DNA from: Lachnospiraceae bacterium FE2018
Lineage (GTDB): Bacteria; Bacillota; Clostridia; Lachnospirales; Lachnospiraceae
Length of the DNA stretch: 64,000 nucleotides
Assembly (NCBI GenBank): GCA_000702845.1
Contig: JNKK01000002.1
Coordinates: forward strand, 1 to 64,000
Direction: 5' to 3'
The notes beneath the pieces are model-generated. The model saw only the letters and a list, made by a program, of their open reading frames with translations. It was not told the origin of the DNA and did no database searches. The position numbers were made by a program, and so were the translations under genes. Below, one piece after another: positions 26,837 to 35,804 of the stretch; position 1 is the first letter of the stretch; each line of letters begins with the position of its first letter.

Positions 26837-28426
26837 ATGGAAAAGGGAATTGTCTATTTAATCGGGGCCGGACCTGGCGATGCCGGACTGCTGACCCGCA
26901 GGGCGTATGATGTGCTGCAGACAGCAGATGTCGTCCTGTATGACAGTCTTGTGGGCGACGCGATCCTGTCGCTGATTCCGGAAGGCTGCCGGAAAATTGC
27001 GGTCGGGAAGCGGGCAGGAAATCATCTTCTGCCGCAGGAGGAGACGAATGTTCTGCTGCTGCGCGAAGCGCTGGACGGCAATCGTGTTGTCCGGCTGAAG
27101 GGCGGCGATCCGTTTCTGTTTGGAAGAGGCGGAGAAGAACTGGAGCTTCTGGCAGAGAATCAGGTTGCATTTGAAGTAATTCCCGGGGTCACTTCGGCGA
27201 TTGCAGTGCCTGCCTATAACGGAATCCCGGTAACGCACCGCGACTGGGCATCTTCGGTACATATTATTACGGCGCACCGGCGCGCAGGGAAAACAGAGCC
27301 GATTGATTATAAGGCGCTTGTTAAGATGGGCGGTACGTTTGTGTTTCTGATGGGCGTTCGCGCATTGCCGGAAATCTGTGCTGGCCTGCTTGCTGCAGGA
27401 ATGCCGGCAGAGACTTCGGCTGCCGTGCTGGAGAGGGGAACGACCGCAGCGCAAAGACGTGTAACGGCAACTGTGCAGACCCTGCCGGAGGCCTGTGAGA
27501 AGGCCCGGATTGGTATGCCGGCGATTATTGTTGTCGGTGAAGTATGCCGTCTGTCAGAAGAATTCGCCTGGGCGGAAAAGAGACCGCTTGCAGGGGAGAA
27601 GATTCTGCTGATGCGCCCGCGTCATCTGATCCGGGAATTTGCCGGACGGCTGCGGGAGAAAGGTGCCGAGGTTCTGGAAGTGCCGCTGATTGAGACACGG
27701 ATGATTGAACCAAATCCACAGCTGGAGGCGGCATTTGATTCTGTCAGTCAATATCAGTGGATTGTATTTACCAGTCCGTCCGGGGTGCGTCTGTTCTTTG
27801 AAGCGCTGGCCGCACACAGACAGGATCTTCGTTCGCTGATGCACTGCCGGATTGCCGTGATCGGTGAGGGAAGCCGCAGAGAGCTGGAAAAACACGGATT
27901 TATTGCAGATTTTATGCCGGAGACATATACCGGCGAAGCACTGGGCAGAGAACTATGTGTATATCTGCAGAACCGGATCGGGGAACGGCAGGCAGAACAG
28001 GAAGATAAGCGCACCGGTGCGGAAAATGCTGACAGAGCGGGAAATCTCCGTATCCTGATCCCGCGTGCAAAGGAAGGAAATCCGGAACTGGTTTCCTGTC
28101 TGAAAGAATTTGCGGTTGAGGATCTCCCCTTATACGAGACCGTGCCGCTGGATTCTGGGATTCTGAATCTAAAAGAGCTGGTTCAGAAGGGAGAAATAAC
28201 AACGGCTGTATTTACCAGTGCTTCCATGGTCCGCTCCTTTGTACGGCAGATGGAAGGAACGGAGCTGACAGGAGTGCGCGCGGCATGCATCGGAAAACAG
28301 ACAGCCGCGGCGGCGGAAGCAGCCGGCATGCAGATATTTATCGCAGAGCAGGCAAAGCTGGAAAGCCTTGAGAAGCTGATTCTGGAGATGCACACCACGC
28401 ACGAACACATTGAAAGACCCCTTTAA
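26837..28426 (+). CDS. cobA-hemD: uroporphyrinogen-III C-methyltransferase / uroporphyrinogen-III synthase fusion
   Basis: The 529-residue bifunctional enzyme has CobA first (about 1-245) and HemD after it (about 250-515). CobA signs are the SAM loop IGAGPGDAGLLT, LKGGDPFLFGRG and GVTSAIAVPAYNGIPVTHR. The HemD half starts EKILLMRPR and has the typical IVFTSPSGVRLFFEAL and VFTSASMVRSF segments. HemD closes hydroxymethylbilane to uroporphyrinogen III; CobA then adds two methyls to give precorrin-2. CobA-HemD fusions are known in Clostridia. An insertion of about 40 hydrophilic residues (near 385-415) splits the HemD part. The precorrin-2 dehydrogenase follows after 15 bases. Confidence 0.94.
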   Translation: MEKGIVYLIGAGPGDAGLLTRRAYDVLQTADVVLYDSLVGDAILSLIPEGCRKIAVGKRAGNHLLPQEETNVLLLREALDGNRVVRLKGGDPFLFGRGGEELELLAENQVAFEVIPGVTSAIAVPAYNGIPVTHRDWASSVHIITAHRRAGKTEPIDYKALVKMGGTFVFLMGVRALPEICAGLLAAGMPAETSAAVLERGTTAAQRRVTATVQTLPEACEKARIGMPAIIVVGEVCRLSEEFAWAEKRPLAGEKILLMRPRHLIREFAGRLREKGAEVLEVPLIETRMIEPNPQLEAAFDSVSQYQWIVFTSPSGVRLFFEALAAHRQDLRSLMHCRIAVIGEGSRRELEKHGFIADFMPETYTGEALGRELCVYLQNRIGERQAEQEDKRTGAENADRAGNLRILIPRAKEGNPELVSCLKEFAVEDLPLYETVPLDSGILNLKELVQKGEITTAVFTSASMVRSFVRQMEGTELTGVRAACIGKQTAAAAEAAGMQIFIAEQAKLESLEKLILEMHTTHEHIERPL

Positions 28427-28441
28427 ACAAGGAGAAGAGAA

Positions 28442-28900
28442 ATGGACGAGAAACAGAAATCTCTCTATTTTCCTATGTTTGTAAATTTACAGAACAAGAA
28501 AATATTAGTGATCGGCGGCGGGAAAGTAGCACTTCGCAAGACCCGGACAATGGTGCGGTTCTGCAAAAATATCATCGTATCTGCACCTGAGATCCGGAAG
28601 GAATTTGATGCGTTACAGGTTATCTGTAACCGCCGGGCATTCCGGGAAGAAGATCTGGAAGGGATTGATCTGGCAATTATAGCGACGAATGACGCGCGGT
28701 TGAATGCTGAAATTGCAGACCTGTGCGAAAAGTGCGGCATTCTTAAAAATGTTGCCAGTGACCGCGGGCTGTGTGATTTTTATTTTCCGTCTGTGATTGA
28801 GCAGGACGGTGTTGTGATCGGAATTGGCAGCGGCGGCGATCCGGCAAGGTCCCGCGCAGTACGGGAACGGCTGGAACAGATGATGCAGACGGAGCAATAA
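28442..28900 (+). CDS. sirC: precorrin-2 dehydrogenase (SirC / CysG N-terminal type)
   Basis: This 152-residue NAD-dependent enzyme oxidises precorrin-2 to sirohydrochlorin. It starts with YFPMFVNLQNKKILVIGGGK, which holds the Rossmann nucleotide motif GGGKVALRK. It continues with LAIIATNDARLN and NVASDRGLCDFYFPS, both typical of the CysG/Met8 N-terminal domain. The chelatase and dimerisation part of Met8 is missing, so metal insertion must come from another enzyme, presumably a CbiK. It sits directly behind cobA-hemD, as the next step in the pathway. Confidence 0.92.
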   Translation: MDEKQKSLYFPMFVNLQNKKILVIGGGKVALRKTRTMVRFCKNIIVSAPEIRKEFDALQVICNRRAFREEDLEGIDLAIIATNDARLNAEIADLCEKCGILKNVASDRGLCDFYFPSVIEQDGVVIGIGSGGDPARSRAVRERLEQMMQTEQ

Positions 28901-28917
28901 GATATGGAGGTATCAAT

Positions 28918-29520
28918 ATGACCGCAGAGGCGCGTGTTAATAAAAGAATCACAACGAGTGATATTGTTTTTTGCGGACTTTTTGTCGCACTGATGGCAGT
29001 GGGGGCATTTATCAAGATCATGATTCCGCTGGGTGTTTTTCAGGTCACGTTTTCGCTGCAGTTTTTCTTTGCGCTTCTTGCAGGATTTCTGCTGGGCGGA
29101 CGGCTCGGTTTCTTAAGTGTGCTGGCATATCTGCTGCTGGGACTGTGCGGCATGCCGATCTTCGCACACGGCGGCGGCTTTGCCTATGTCATGAAACCGA
29201 CGTTCGGATTTCTGATCGGTTTTGCGGCTGCTGCGTTAGTGACCGGCACAATCACAAAATCCATGAAGAAGACGACGTATCCGAGGCTTCTGTTTGCTGC
29301 ATTTATCGGAGAAATGGCGTATTATCTCTGCGGCCTTGTATACTATTTTGTTATGTTTAATTACGTGCTGACAAATGGAGCCACCATCGGTTTCAGAGAA
29401 CTGATCGTTGTCTGGTTCCTCAGCACGGTTGTGCCGGACTTTATTCTCTGTGTACTGGCCGCCATGGTGGCGCGGAGAATGATTCCGATGATGCAGAATA
29501 TGCGGGGGCAGCGGGTCTGA
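28918..29520 (+). CDS. bioY: BioY family biotin transporter S component
   Basis: This 200-residue membrane protein is of the BioY family, with six hydrophobic helices. The family region GGRLGFLSVLAYLLLGLCG followed by PIFAHGGGF is clear. BioY proteins import biotin, alone or with an ECF ATPase/T module; neither is encoded here. It is preceded by GGAGGT and lies 17 bases after the precorrin-2 dehydrogenase gene, in a corrinoid operon. That is an unusual place for a biotin gene and could mean shared transcription without shared function. Confidence 0.9.
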   Translation: MTAEARVNKRITTSDIVFCGLFVALMAVGAFIKIMIPLGVFQVTFSLQFFFALLAGFLLGGRLGFLSVLAYLLLGLCGMPIFAHGGGFAYVMKPTFGFLIGFAAAALVTGTITKSMKKTTYPRLLFAAFIGEMAYYLCGLVYYFVMFNYVLTNGATIGFRELIVVWFLSTVVPDFILCVLAAMVARRMIPMMQNMRGQRV

Positions 29521-29616
29521 CAGGGCAGACAAAAGCGGTCGAAGCGCCAAACAGAAAGTGGTTTTGACAGGACAGAATCACGATTGAATAAACTGGCATA
29601 AAGGAGTATCAGTAAA

Positions 29617-31332
29617 ATGAACATGAAACGAAACAGCTGCAGAAAGTGGCTGGCAATTTTTCTCGCAGTTATCATGCTGGCGGCTGCGGGCTGCGGGCCT
29701 GCTTCGGATTCAGGAAGCGGCAGTGCAGTTGCGGAAGCCGACGGAGGTGAAACTGCAGAAGCCGGAAGCACTGGCGGCGGAACATTTGTCCCCGGATCCT
29801 TTACGTGGTCAGGCGGAAGCGGAAAGATTGAGATGACCTGTCCGCAGGTCCGGATGGACGGGGATCAGGCTTATGCCACGATTGTCATCGACAGCGAACA
29901 CTATTCCTGGCTGAAAGTGGATGGCAAAGAATACCCATGTGAACACGAAAACGGGACATCTACAGCGGAAATCCCCGTCATTTTGGATGAAACGATGGAG
30001 ATTTCGGGGCAGACAACTGCCATGTCGCAGCCGCATGAGATTACTTATAAGATCTGTGTCGGTTCAGAACCGGCTTCAGATGGAGCTTCCGGTGAGCCCG
30101 GTGGTGGTTCCGGTGCGGCAGCTGGTACAGGCAGCGCTGCGGAAGAAGGATCGAATGACGGGGAAGATTCCGGCGGAACAAAGTCTTCAGAGGATATGAA
30201 AACAAGTGCCGGTCCGGCTGAAATAAAGGGACTGACCGTCGATCATACCATGGAAAAGGATTATGCGGAGTGCTTTGACGTCTACTACTATTCAGATGGC
30301 TATAAGCTGCTGGATATTCACGGAGACCTCCGCTATCTGGTGATTCCGCAAGGAAAAGATCTGCCGGAGGGCGTTACGCCGTCCACGGCAGACGGGAAGG
30401 CTGTGGACGACGCGTCAGATGCCATTTTCGGAACGTTGGATTCGGGAGAGACGGTCGTTCTTCTTCGGCAGCCGCATCAGAAAGTGTATATGGCAGCAAC
30501 GGCCGTTATGGCACAGATCAATGCAATTGATGCGATGGATGCTATCCGGCTTTCCGGAACGGATTCCGACGGATGGTATCTGGATGCTCCGAAAGAAGCG
30601 CTTGCTTCCGGCGATATGATTTATGCCGGTAAATACAGCGAACCGGACTATGAGCTTCTTGTACAGGAAGGATGTGATCTGGCAGTCGAATCGACTATGA
30701 TCGATCATTCTCCGGAGGTGAAGGAGAAGCTGGAGGAGCTCGGCATTCCGGTGATGACGGATCATTCCAGCTATGAAGATCATCCGCTCGGGCGCGCGGA
30801 ATGGGTGCGCTTTTACGGGGCGCTGTTTGATAAAGAGTCGGCCGCCGATGAGCAGTTTGCAAAGCAGAAAGATGCGGTCGGTGAACTGGAAGGATTTGAG
30901 AATACGGGAAAAACGGTCTGTTTTTTCTACATCGGACAGGACGGAACAGCAGTTGTCCGCAGCGCGGAAGATTATATTCCCCGCATGATTGAAATTGCAG
31001 GCGGGCAGTATATCTTTAATGAACTGGAAACGGCCGCCGGAAGTTCGGCGGCAGTAAACCTCTCGATGGAGGAGTTTTACGCGACGGCATCTGACGCGGA
31101 TTATCTGATTTATAACGCGTCGATTGACGCGCCGCTCACCAGTCTGCAGGATCTGCTGGCAAAATCGGATCTTTTCAGCGAGTTTAAGGCTGTACAGGAC
31201 GGACAGGTCTGGACAACCGATAAGAATCTGTATCAGGCGACAGACAGCATCGGGCAGTTTATCAAAGATCTGCACGCGATGCTGACCGGCGGGAAAGAAA
31301 CGGATATGGCATTTTTAAAGCATGTGAATTGA
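29617..31332 (+). CDS. lipoprotein with type A domain and BtuF/FecB-type binding domain
   Basis: The 571-residue lipoprotein (lipobox AAGC) carries a type A domain (55-150) with EMTCPQVRM and MSQPHEITY, a Gly/Ser/Glu-rich linker, and a substrate-binding domain (about 200-571) clearly related to the lipoprotein at 8876-10237. Shared segments are YYYSDGYKLLDI, ESTMIDHSPEV and ENTGKTVCFFY. Joining a capture-type domain to an importer's binding protein suggests direct hand-over of a ligand from the surface to the FecCD transporter. No permease is beside it, so it may share the one encoded at 10266. ATG follows AAAGGAG. It ends riboswitch unit 3 and meets the convergent methyltransferase gene with only 4 bases between. 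Confidence 0.87.
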   Translation: MNMKRNSCRKWLAIFLAVIMLAAAGCGPASDSGSGSAVAEADGGETAEAGSTGGGTFVPGSFTWSGGSGKIEMTCPQVRMDGDQAYATIVIDSEHYSWLKVDGKEYPCEHENGTSTAEIPVILDETMEISGQTTAMSQPHEITYKICVGSEPASDGASGEPGGGSGAAAGTGSAAEEGSNDGEDSGGTKSSEDMKTSAGPAEIKGLTVDHTMEKDYAECFDVYYYSDGYKLLDIHGDLRYLVIPQGKDLPEGVTPSTADGKAVDDASDAIFGTLDSGETVVLLRQPHQKVYMAATAVMAQINAIDAMDAIRLSGTDSDGWYLDAPKEALASGDMIYAGKYSEPDYELLVQEGCDLAVESTMIDHSPEVKEKLEELGIPVMTDHSSYEDHPLGRAEWVRFYGALFDKESAADEQFAKQKDAVGELEGFENTGKTVCFFYIGQDGTAVVRSAEDYIPRMIEIAGGQYIFNELETAAGSSAAVNLSMEEFYATASDADYLIYNASIDAPLTSLQDLLAKSDLFSEFKAVQDGQVWTTDKNLYQATDSIGQFIKDLHAMLTGGKETDMAFLKHVN

Positions 31333-31336
31333 TTCA

Positions 31337-32140
31337 TTATTTGCGAACCGCTGAAATCATAAACAGCGGTGTTGAGGCAAAATTGATCTGCTCCTGCTCG
31401 GTCCATACATTTTGCCAGATTTGCAGATCAGCAGCAGCATCAAATCCAATATCGGAGAGTACACGGATATCCCATGCGGGACGGATGACAGGAGAAAGGG
31501 GAAGCTTTTGTGCGATTTCTTCCATCAAATCAAAATCCGCTCCGACATTCTGGTCTTCTATTCCGAGGGCCATACTTTTTGACCGGTCTTTCTCGTAGTT
31601 TTTCCTGGCTTCGGCGTCAGACAGGTAATTGTACCAGTTGGCATCGAAGTTGAGCAGAAGACCGTTTCGTTTCAGAACGCGATGCCATTCACGGTAGGCG
31701 GTTTCGGGGTGCGGCAGATTCCAGGTCAGATTTCTTGAGAGAATTGCATCAAAGGTACCTGATTCAAATTGGAGTTCTTCAGCATCCATAATATGAAACG
31801 ATATGATGCCGGCGTAATCGCCGGCATTTTTCTTTGCTTTTTGAATCATTTCCGAAGTCAGATCGACAGCGGTAACCTGATAACCCAGCTCAGCCAGCAG
31901 AATCGAAAAAAATCCCGGGCCGCAGCCAATATCAAGAACATGACACAGGCAGGGATTCAGTGTCGGAAAGCTGTAGAACAGCTGCTGCTGAAGTACCTGC
32001 CGCCATTTCAGGCGGCTGCTGCCGGAAAGCTCCGCGCAGTTTATATCAGAATAGCCGGCGGAACGATGCGCCCAGTAAACGCGGTTTTCCGCTTTTATAT
32101 CGTTCAGAGAGAAGTTTCCTGTTTTAAGTCGGGTCATCAT
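31337..32140 (-). CDS. class I SAM-dependent methyltransferase, copy 1
   Basis: This 267-residue methyltransferase of the Methyltransf_11 type has motif I VLDIGCGPGFFSILL, a VDLTSEMI acidic strand, and the family block ILSRNLTWNLPHPE. It is a clear paralogue of the protein at 33400-34170; both share SRNLTW, AYREW and LLN-DA segments. AGGAAG precedes the start on the minus strand. It lies in a divergon with a deacylase gene, next to a nickel/peptide-type transporter. The substrate is unknown. Methylation of a metal chelator is one idea suggested by the context. Confidence 0.87.
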   Translation of the reverse strand: MMTRLKTGNFSLNDIKAENRVYWAHRSAGYSDINCAELSGSSRLKWRQVLQQQLFYSFPTLNPCLCHVLDIGCGPGFFSILLAELGYQVTAVDLTSEMIQKAKKNAGDYAGIISFHIMDAEELQFESGTFDAILSRNLTWNLPHPETAYREWHRVLKRNGLLLNFDANWYNYLSDAEARKNYEKDRSKSMALGIEDQNVGADFDLMEEIAQKLPLSPVIRPAWDIRVLSDIGFDAAADLQIWQNVWTEQEQINFASTPLFMISAVRK

Positions 32141-32170
32141 TTCAATCTTCCTGCAATCGATTTTCTACTT

Positions 32171-33139
32171 TCAGAAGCCGGCATCTATATCGTCTGGCAA
32201 ATATGTTCCATATGAGAGCATAGGTCCGTCTTTGATAATGTTCAGTGACGCACACTGGTGCAGCAGAAACCCGTTCTCCGGCGCGCTGACTGAGCTGATG
32301 GTATGTCCGAAGTAATCCCGGATGGTACCGAGCAGATCCCCTGCGGAAAAATAATCTCCGGCGTGTAATTCAGGATACCAGCAGCCGCCTGCAGGTGCGG
32401 ACAGCTCCGTTTCTGTAAGCTGCTGTTTTCTATATGTACGGGGATTTTCGGGAAGCATTCCCAGTAACCGCATGATATTGCGGACATCTTCTTTGTCGGC
32501 TTCAATCTGATGGCGCGGGAACAGTGAGAGCTGGCCTCTTTCGATCAGAATACTGGGAATTCCGTTTACTGCCGCAAGATTGTATGCGCCGCCCGTTTTA
32601 CATCGTGACCGGACACAATGGTCCGCATTAACGCACGCGGCCATGGCAGCGGATTCAGTCTCGCAGGGTGTTTCTCCGACAAAGTACACGTATGGGGTCA
32701 GCTCCTCAAAACCATCGCCGCTGTGGAGATCAATAAAGGCATCTGCCTTCAGAATCAATGAATGAAACAGAAGAAATGCAATCCGTTCAGATTCCGTTCC
32801 TTCCAGATTTCCGGGAAATACGCGGTTCAGATTTTTGGTATCCTCATAAACCAGACTCATGGTCCGGTGTTCAAAGCCGGACCGGTTGGCAAGGGGAACA
32901 ATGATGACGGTACCTGCCAGATTTTCCGGAACCAGCTCACGGGAAAGTTCGATTGCGGCCTGAATGCCTACAAATTCAGCATTGTGAATGCCTGCTGTGA
33001 GCAGCAGAACCGGACCCGGCTCCCTGCCGCAGATAATACTGTAGGGAATGCCGTAAGCGGTATCCGGAACGGAGAGATGGTCATTGATCATGGTGCCGGG
33101 GATCAGATCGTGCCCGGCAATCTGTTTTGGTTGATTCAT
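32171..33139 (-). CDS. succinylglutamate desuccinylase/aspartoacylase-type zinc deacylase
   Basis: This 322-residue member of the M14-like AstE/AspA family removes acyl groups from amino-acid-type substrates. Zinc-site motifs are visible: GIHNAEFVG (His and Glu ligands, near residue 50-57), NRVFPG, and DLHSGDG (His ligand). The C-terminal region reads like the barrel domain of that family. ATG 33139 is chosen because the protein fits the family's N-terminus; a longer frame runs to 33313 but is not convincing. No good ribosome-binding site is seen. It is followed on the same strand by methyltransferase copy 1, and lies divergent to the methyltransferase/transporter genes. The substrate is unknown. 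Confidence 0.85.
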   Translation of the reverse strand: MNQPKQIAGHDLIPGTMINDHLSVPDTAYGIPYSIICGREPGPVLLLTAGIHNAEFVGIQAAIELSRELVPENLAGTVIIVPLANRSGFEHRTMSLVYEDTKNLNRVFPGNLEGTESERIAFLLFHSLILKADAFIDLHSGDGFEELTPYVYFVGETPCETESAAMAACVNADHCVRSRCKTGGAYNLAAVNGIPSILIERGQLSLFPRHQIEADKEDVRNIMRLLGMLPENPRTYRKQQLTETELSAPAGGCWYPELHAGDYFSAGDLLGTIRDYFGHTISSVSAPENGFLLHQCASLNIIKDGPMLSYGTYLPDDIDAGF

Positions 33140-33286
33140 ATGGATTCTTGTTCTTTTCTTTTTGATTATAATTGTTGATACCGGCGTCTGAGATTTTGAG
33201 AAGCGGCAAACGATTCTGTCTGCAGGTAAAAAATGTAAGATACTGCAGTAAAATGCTAACAGAAAGCGACAGAATGTATAAGCCCC

Positions 33287-33320
33287 GTGGGGGGATCGGA
33301 TCATTTTTTGCATCCCCCAC
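33287..33320. promoter_or_regulatory. GC-rich inverted repeat between divergent genes
   Basis: GTGGGGGGAT (33287-33296) can pair with ATCCCCCAC (33312-33320). It lies between the divergent deacylase and methyltransferase genes, where an operator or a hairpin in either leader would be expected. Confidence 0.4.
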
Positions 33321-33399
33321 CCCCGCTTGTGGAGACGGTTTTGCGTGATTTAAACTGGTAGAGGACTCCAATTATACAAATTTAAGTTCAGTGTAAAAA

Positions 33400-34170
33400 A
33401 TGGAAATGAATGAAGCAACGGCTGCCGCAGAGCATGATCTGCGGCCGGATACGGAACAAATCAAATCCCGTGTTGTTTCCTACTGGACCAGACGGGCAGA
33501 AAGTTTTGCCGATATGCGGTCAGACGAGATAAACAGCTATAAAGCGGAGCTCTGGCGCCGGGAGATCCGGGCGAAGCTTCCGGAAGGGCAGGACCTGCGA
33601 ATTCTGGATGCCGGGTGCGGGACAGGATTTTTTGAACTGCTTCTTGCACCGGCAGGATATCGGATAACAGGAATTGATCTGACACCGGAAATGATTGATG
33701 AAGGACGGACGCTGCTGAAGCAGCATGGAATCGAAGGCGCAGAGCTGCGCGTAATGGATGCGGAAAATCTTTCATTTCCGGATGTGTCATTTGACGCGGT
33801 TATCTCGCGAAATCTCACATGGACACTGCCAAGGCCGGAGCTGGCGTACAGAGAATGGTTCCGCGTGCTTAAGCCCGGTGGAATCCTGTTGAATTATGAC
33901 GCGGAATACGCGAAGGGATTTCACAGATATGATCAGGCAGAGAACTGTGCGCACAGCGACCTGGAGAAGGATCTGATTGAGGAATGTCACAGTATTTATC
34001 ACATGATGTCTGTCAGCGAACTGGACAGACCGAAATGGGATATCGAGACACTCATTGCGACAGGATTTCGGGAAGCTGCAGCGGATTTATCCGCCGGCGA
34101 CCGTCTGTATGGGATCAAAGATCAGTTTTACATGCCTGACAGGATGTTTTGTGTCAGAGCTGTGAAATAA
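33400..34170 (+). CDS. class I SAM-dependent methyltransferase, copy 2
   Basis: The 256-residue protein has motif I ILDAGCGTGFFELLL, IDLTPEMI, and the same ISRNLTWTLPRPE block as its paralogue at 31337-32140. Its ATG lacks a strong ribosome-binding site. It starts the operon of a nickel/peptide-type ABC transporter, whose binding-protein gene begins 26 bases after its stop (start at 34197). This arrangement suggests that methyltransferase and transporter handle the same substrate. What it methylates is not shown by the sequence. Confidence 0.87.
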   Translation: MEMNEATAAAEHDLRPDTEQIKSRVVSYWTRRAESFADMRSDEINSYKAELWRREIRAKLPEGQDLRILDAGCGTGFFELLLAPAGYRITGIDLTPEMIDEGRTLLKQHGIEGAELRVMDAENLSFPDVSFDAVISRNLTWTLPRPELAYREWFRVLKPGGILLNYDAEYAKGFHRYDQAENCAHSDLEKDLIEECHSIYHMMSVSELDRPKWDIETLIATGFREAAADLSAGDRLYGIKDQFYMPDRMFCVRAVK

Positions 34171-34196
34171 AAAAGAGGAGGAAGGGAAAAATCATT

Positions 34197-35774
34197 ATGA
34201 AAAAAAGACTGACAGCATTTCTTCTTGTAATTTGCATGTTTGCAGCTGTATTTACGGCATGCGGGAGTAATCAGGAAGAGAACACAGCAGCAACCGGAAG
34301 TTCTTCTGCGGCATCTGCGGATTCGCAGAAAGCAAAAGGAAATGAAGAAGGGGATAATGTATTAAAGACAGCGGCATCATTTGCATATCCGAGCCTTGAT
34401 GTGCATAAAGAGTATTACGGATGGTATACATCCATTTACGGTCTTTCTGAGGCGCTCTTTAAATTTGATGAGTCGGCGACAGCGGTTGACTGCCTTGCAG
34501 AGGACGCAGAAGCAGATGGAACGAAATGGACGATCACTCTGAAAGACGGTGTGACATTTTCCAATGGCGATCCGCTGACAGCAGATGTTGTAATCCAGAA
34601 TATTCAGCGTCTGGCAGAGGTTAATGAGCGTTTTTCATATCTGGGAGATTTTACGTGGACTGCGGAGGATGATCTGACAATTACAGTTGATACGGGAGCA
34701 GATGTCTATCCGATGCTGAAAAACGATCTGGCCAGTCCGGAAGCAGGCATGATCGATCTGGACGCAACAAAGGATTTTGACAAGGATCCGGTCTGCACAG
34801 GTCCTTTTGTGATTACTGAATTTAATCCGGAAGGGGATGTTACTGTTGCACGCAATGAAAACTACTGGGGCGGCGACGTAAAGCTGGACGGCGCGGTGTT
34901 CTATTATATGCAGGAGGATGATCCGAAGCTGCTTGCGATGCAGAGCGGAGAGATTGACTGCTACAACAGTGTTTCTTCCGGTGCTCTGGAGGTATATGAG
35001 AAGGAGCCGGACAAATACCACGTGGAATCCGTTGCCGGAACAAGACTTCAGTATTATATCTTAAATGAAAACCGGCTTGACGACAGTGTACGCGCAGCTA
35101 TTAACCTTACGGTCGACAAAGAAGCGATTGCAGAATATCTGAAGGGCACGGTAAGTGCGGCAACGTCTCCTTATCCGGCTTCAACAGCATACAGCAATAT
35201 AACAATTCCGGCTGTCGATGCAGAACAGGCAAAAAAGCTGCTCGAAGATGACGGATATACGCTTGGCCAGGATGGTATTTATGAGAAAGACGGTAATAAG
35301 CTGAAACTGAATATCTGCTACTACGCGGCCCGTTCTCTGGACACACTGGCTGTTCTGATACAGGAGCAGCTGAAAGCGATCGGAATTGATTCTTATCTGA
35401 CGGTAGAAGAAGATCCCGATTCCACGTATATCGCCACTGCTGATTTCGATCTTGCCCTGTACTGCATGATTTCTGATAAATGCGGTGATCCCCAGTACTT
35501 TATTGATTCAACGCTTGCAGATGGTGCTTATTATAACGTCGGCGGATTCAAAAATGATGAATGCCAGGCAATGATTGAGCAGCTTCGCGTTGAAGTAGAT
35601 CCGGACAAACGAGCGGAGCTGGCAAACCAGATCATACAGATTGCGGTGGACGATAATGCTTTTGGTTATGTCGGACTGTTTAATCACACAACCGTTATGA
35701 AGCCGGGTGTCAGCGGTTTTGCGGAAAAGATCCCGTTTGATTTTTATGGTGTCGATGCCAATACAGTGAAATGA
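34197..35774 (+). CDS. nickel/peptide-type ABC transporter substrate-binding lipoprotein
   Basis: The 525-residue lipoprotein (lipobox FTAC) belongs to SBP_bac_5, the family of NikA, DppA, OppA and CntA. Family signs include the KDGVTFSNGDPLTADVVI segment and the later NENYWGGDVKLDGAVF part. It binds nickel, peptides, or metal-chelator complexes outside the membrane. The length is near that of NikA/DppA. Start ATG 34197 (with GGAGGAAGGG upstream) gives a clean signal peptide; longer frames do not. The permease and ATPase genes follow. The metal or peptide cannot be told from motifs alone. Confidence 0.9.
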   Translation: MKKRLTAFLLVICMFAAVFTACGSNQEENTAATGSSSAASADSQKAKGNEEGDNVLKTAASFAYPSLDVHKEYYGWYTSIYGLSEALFKFDESATAVDCLAEDAEADGTKWTITLKDGVTFSNGDPLTADVVIQNIQRLAEVNERFSYLGDFTWTAEDDLTITVDTGADVYPMLKNDLASPEAGMIDLDATKDFDKDPVCTGPFVITEFNPEGDVTVARNENYWGGDVKLDGAVFYYMQEDDPKLLAMQSGEIDCYNSVSSGALEVYEKEPDKYHVESVAGTRLQYYILNENRLDDSVRAAINLTVDKEAIAEYLKGTVSAATSPYPASTAYSNITIPAVDAEQAKKLLEDDGYTLGQDGIYEKDGNKLKLNICYYAARSLDTLAVLIQEQLKAIGIDSYLTVEEDPDSTYIATADFDLALYCMISDKCGDPQYFIDSTLADGAYYNVGGFKNDECQAMIEQLRVEVDPDKRAELANQIIQIAVDDNAFGYVGLFNHTTVMKPGVSGFAEKIPFDFYGVDANTVK

Positions 35775-35804
35775 TTTTCGGACAGTCGGAGATCGTGTTT
35801 TGCT

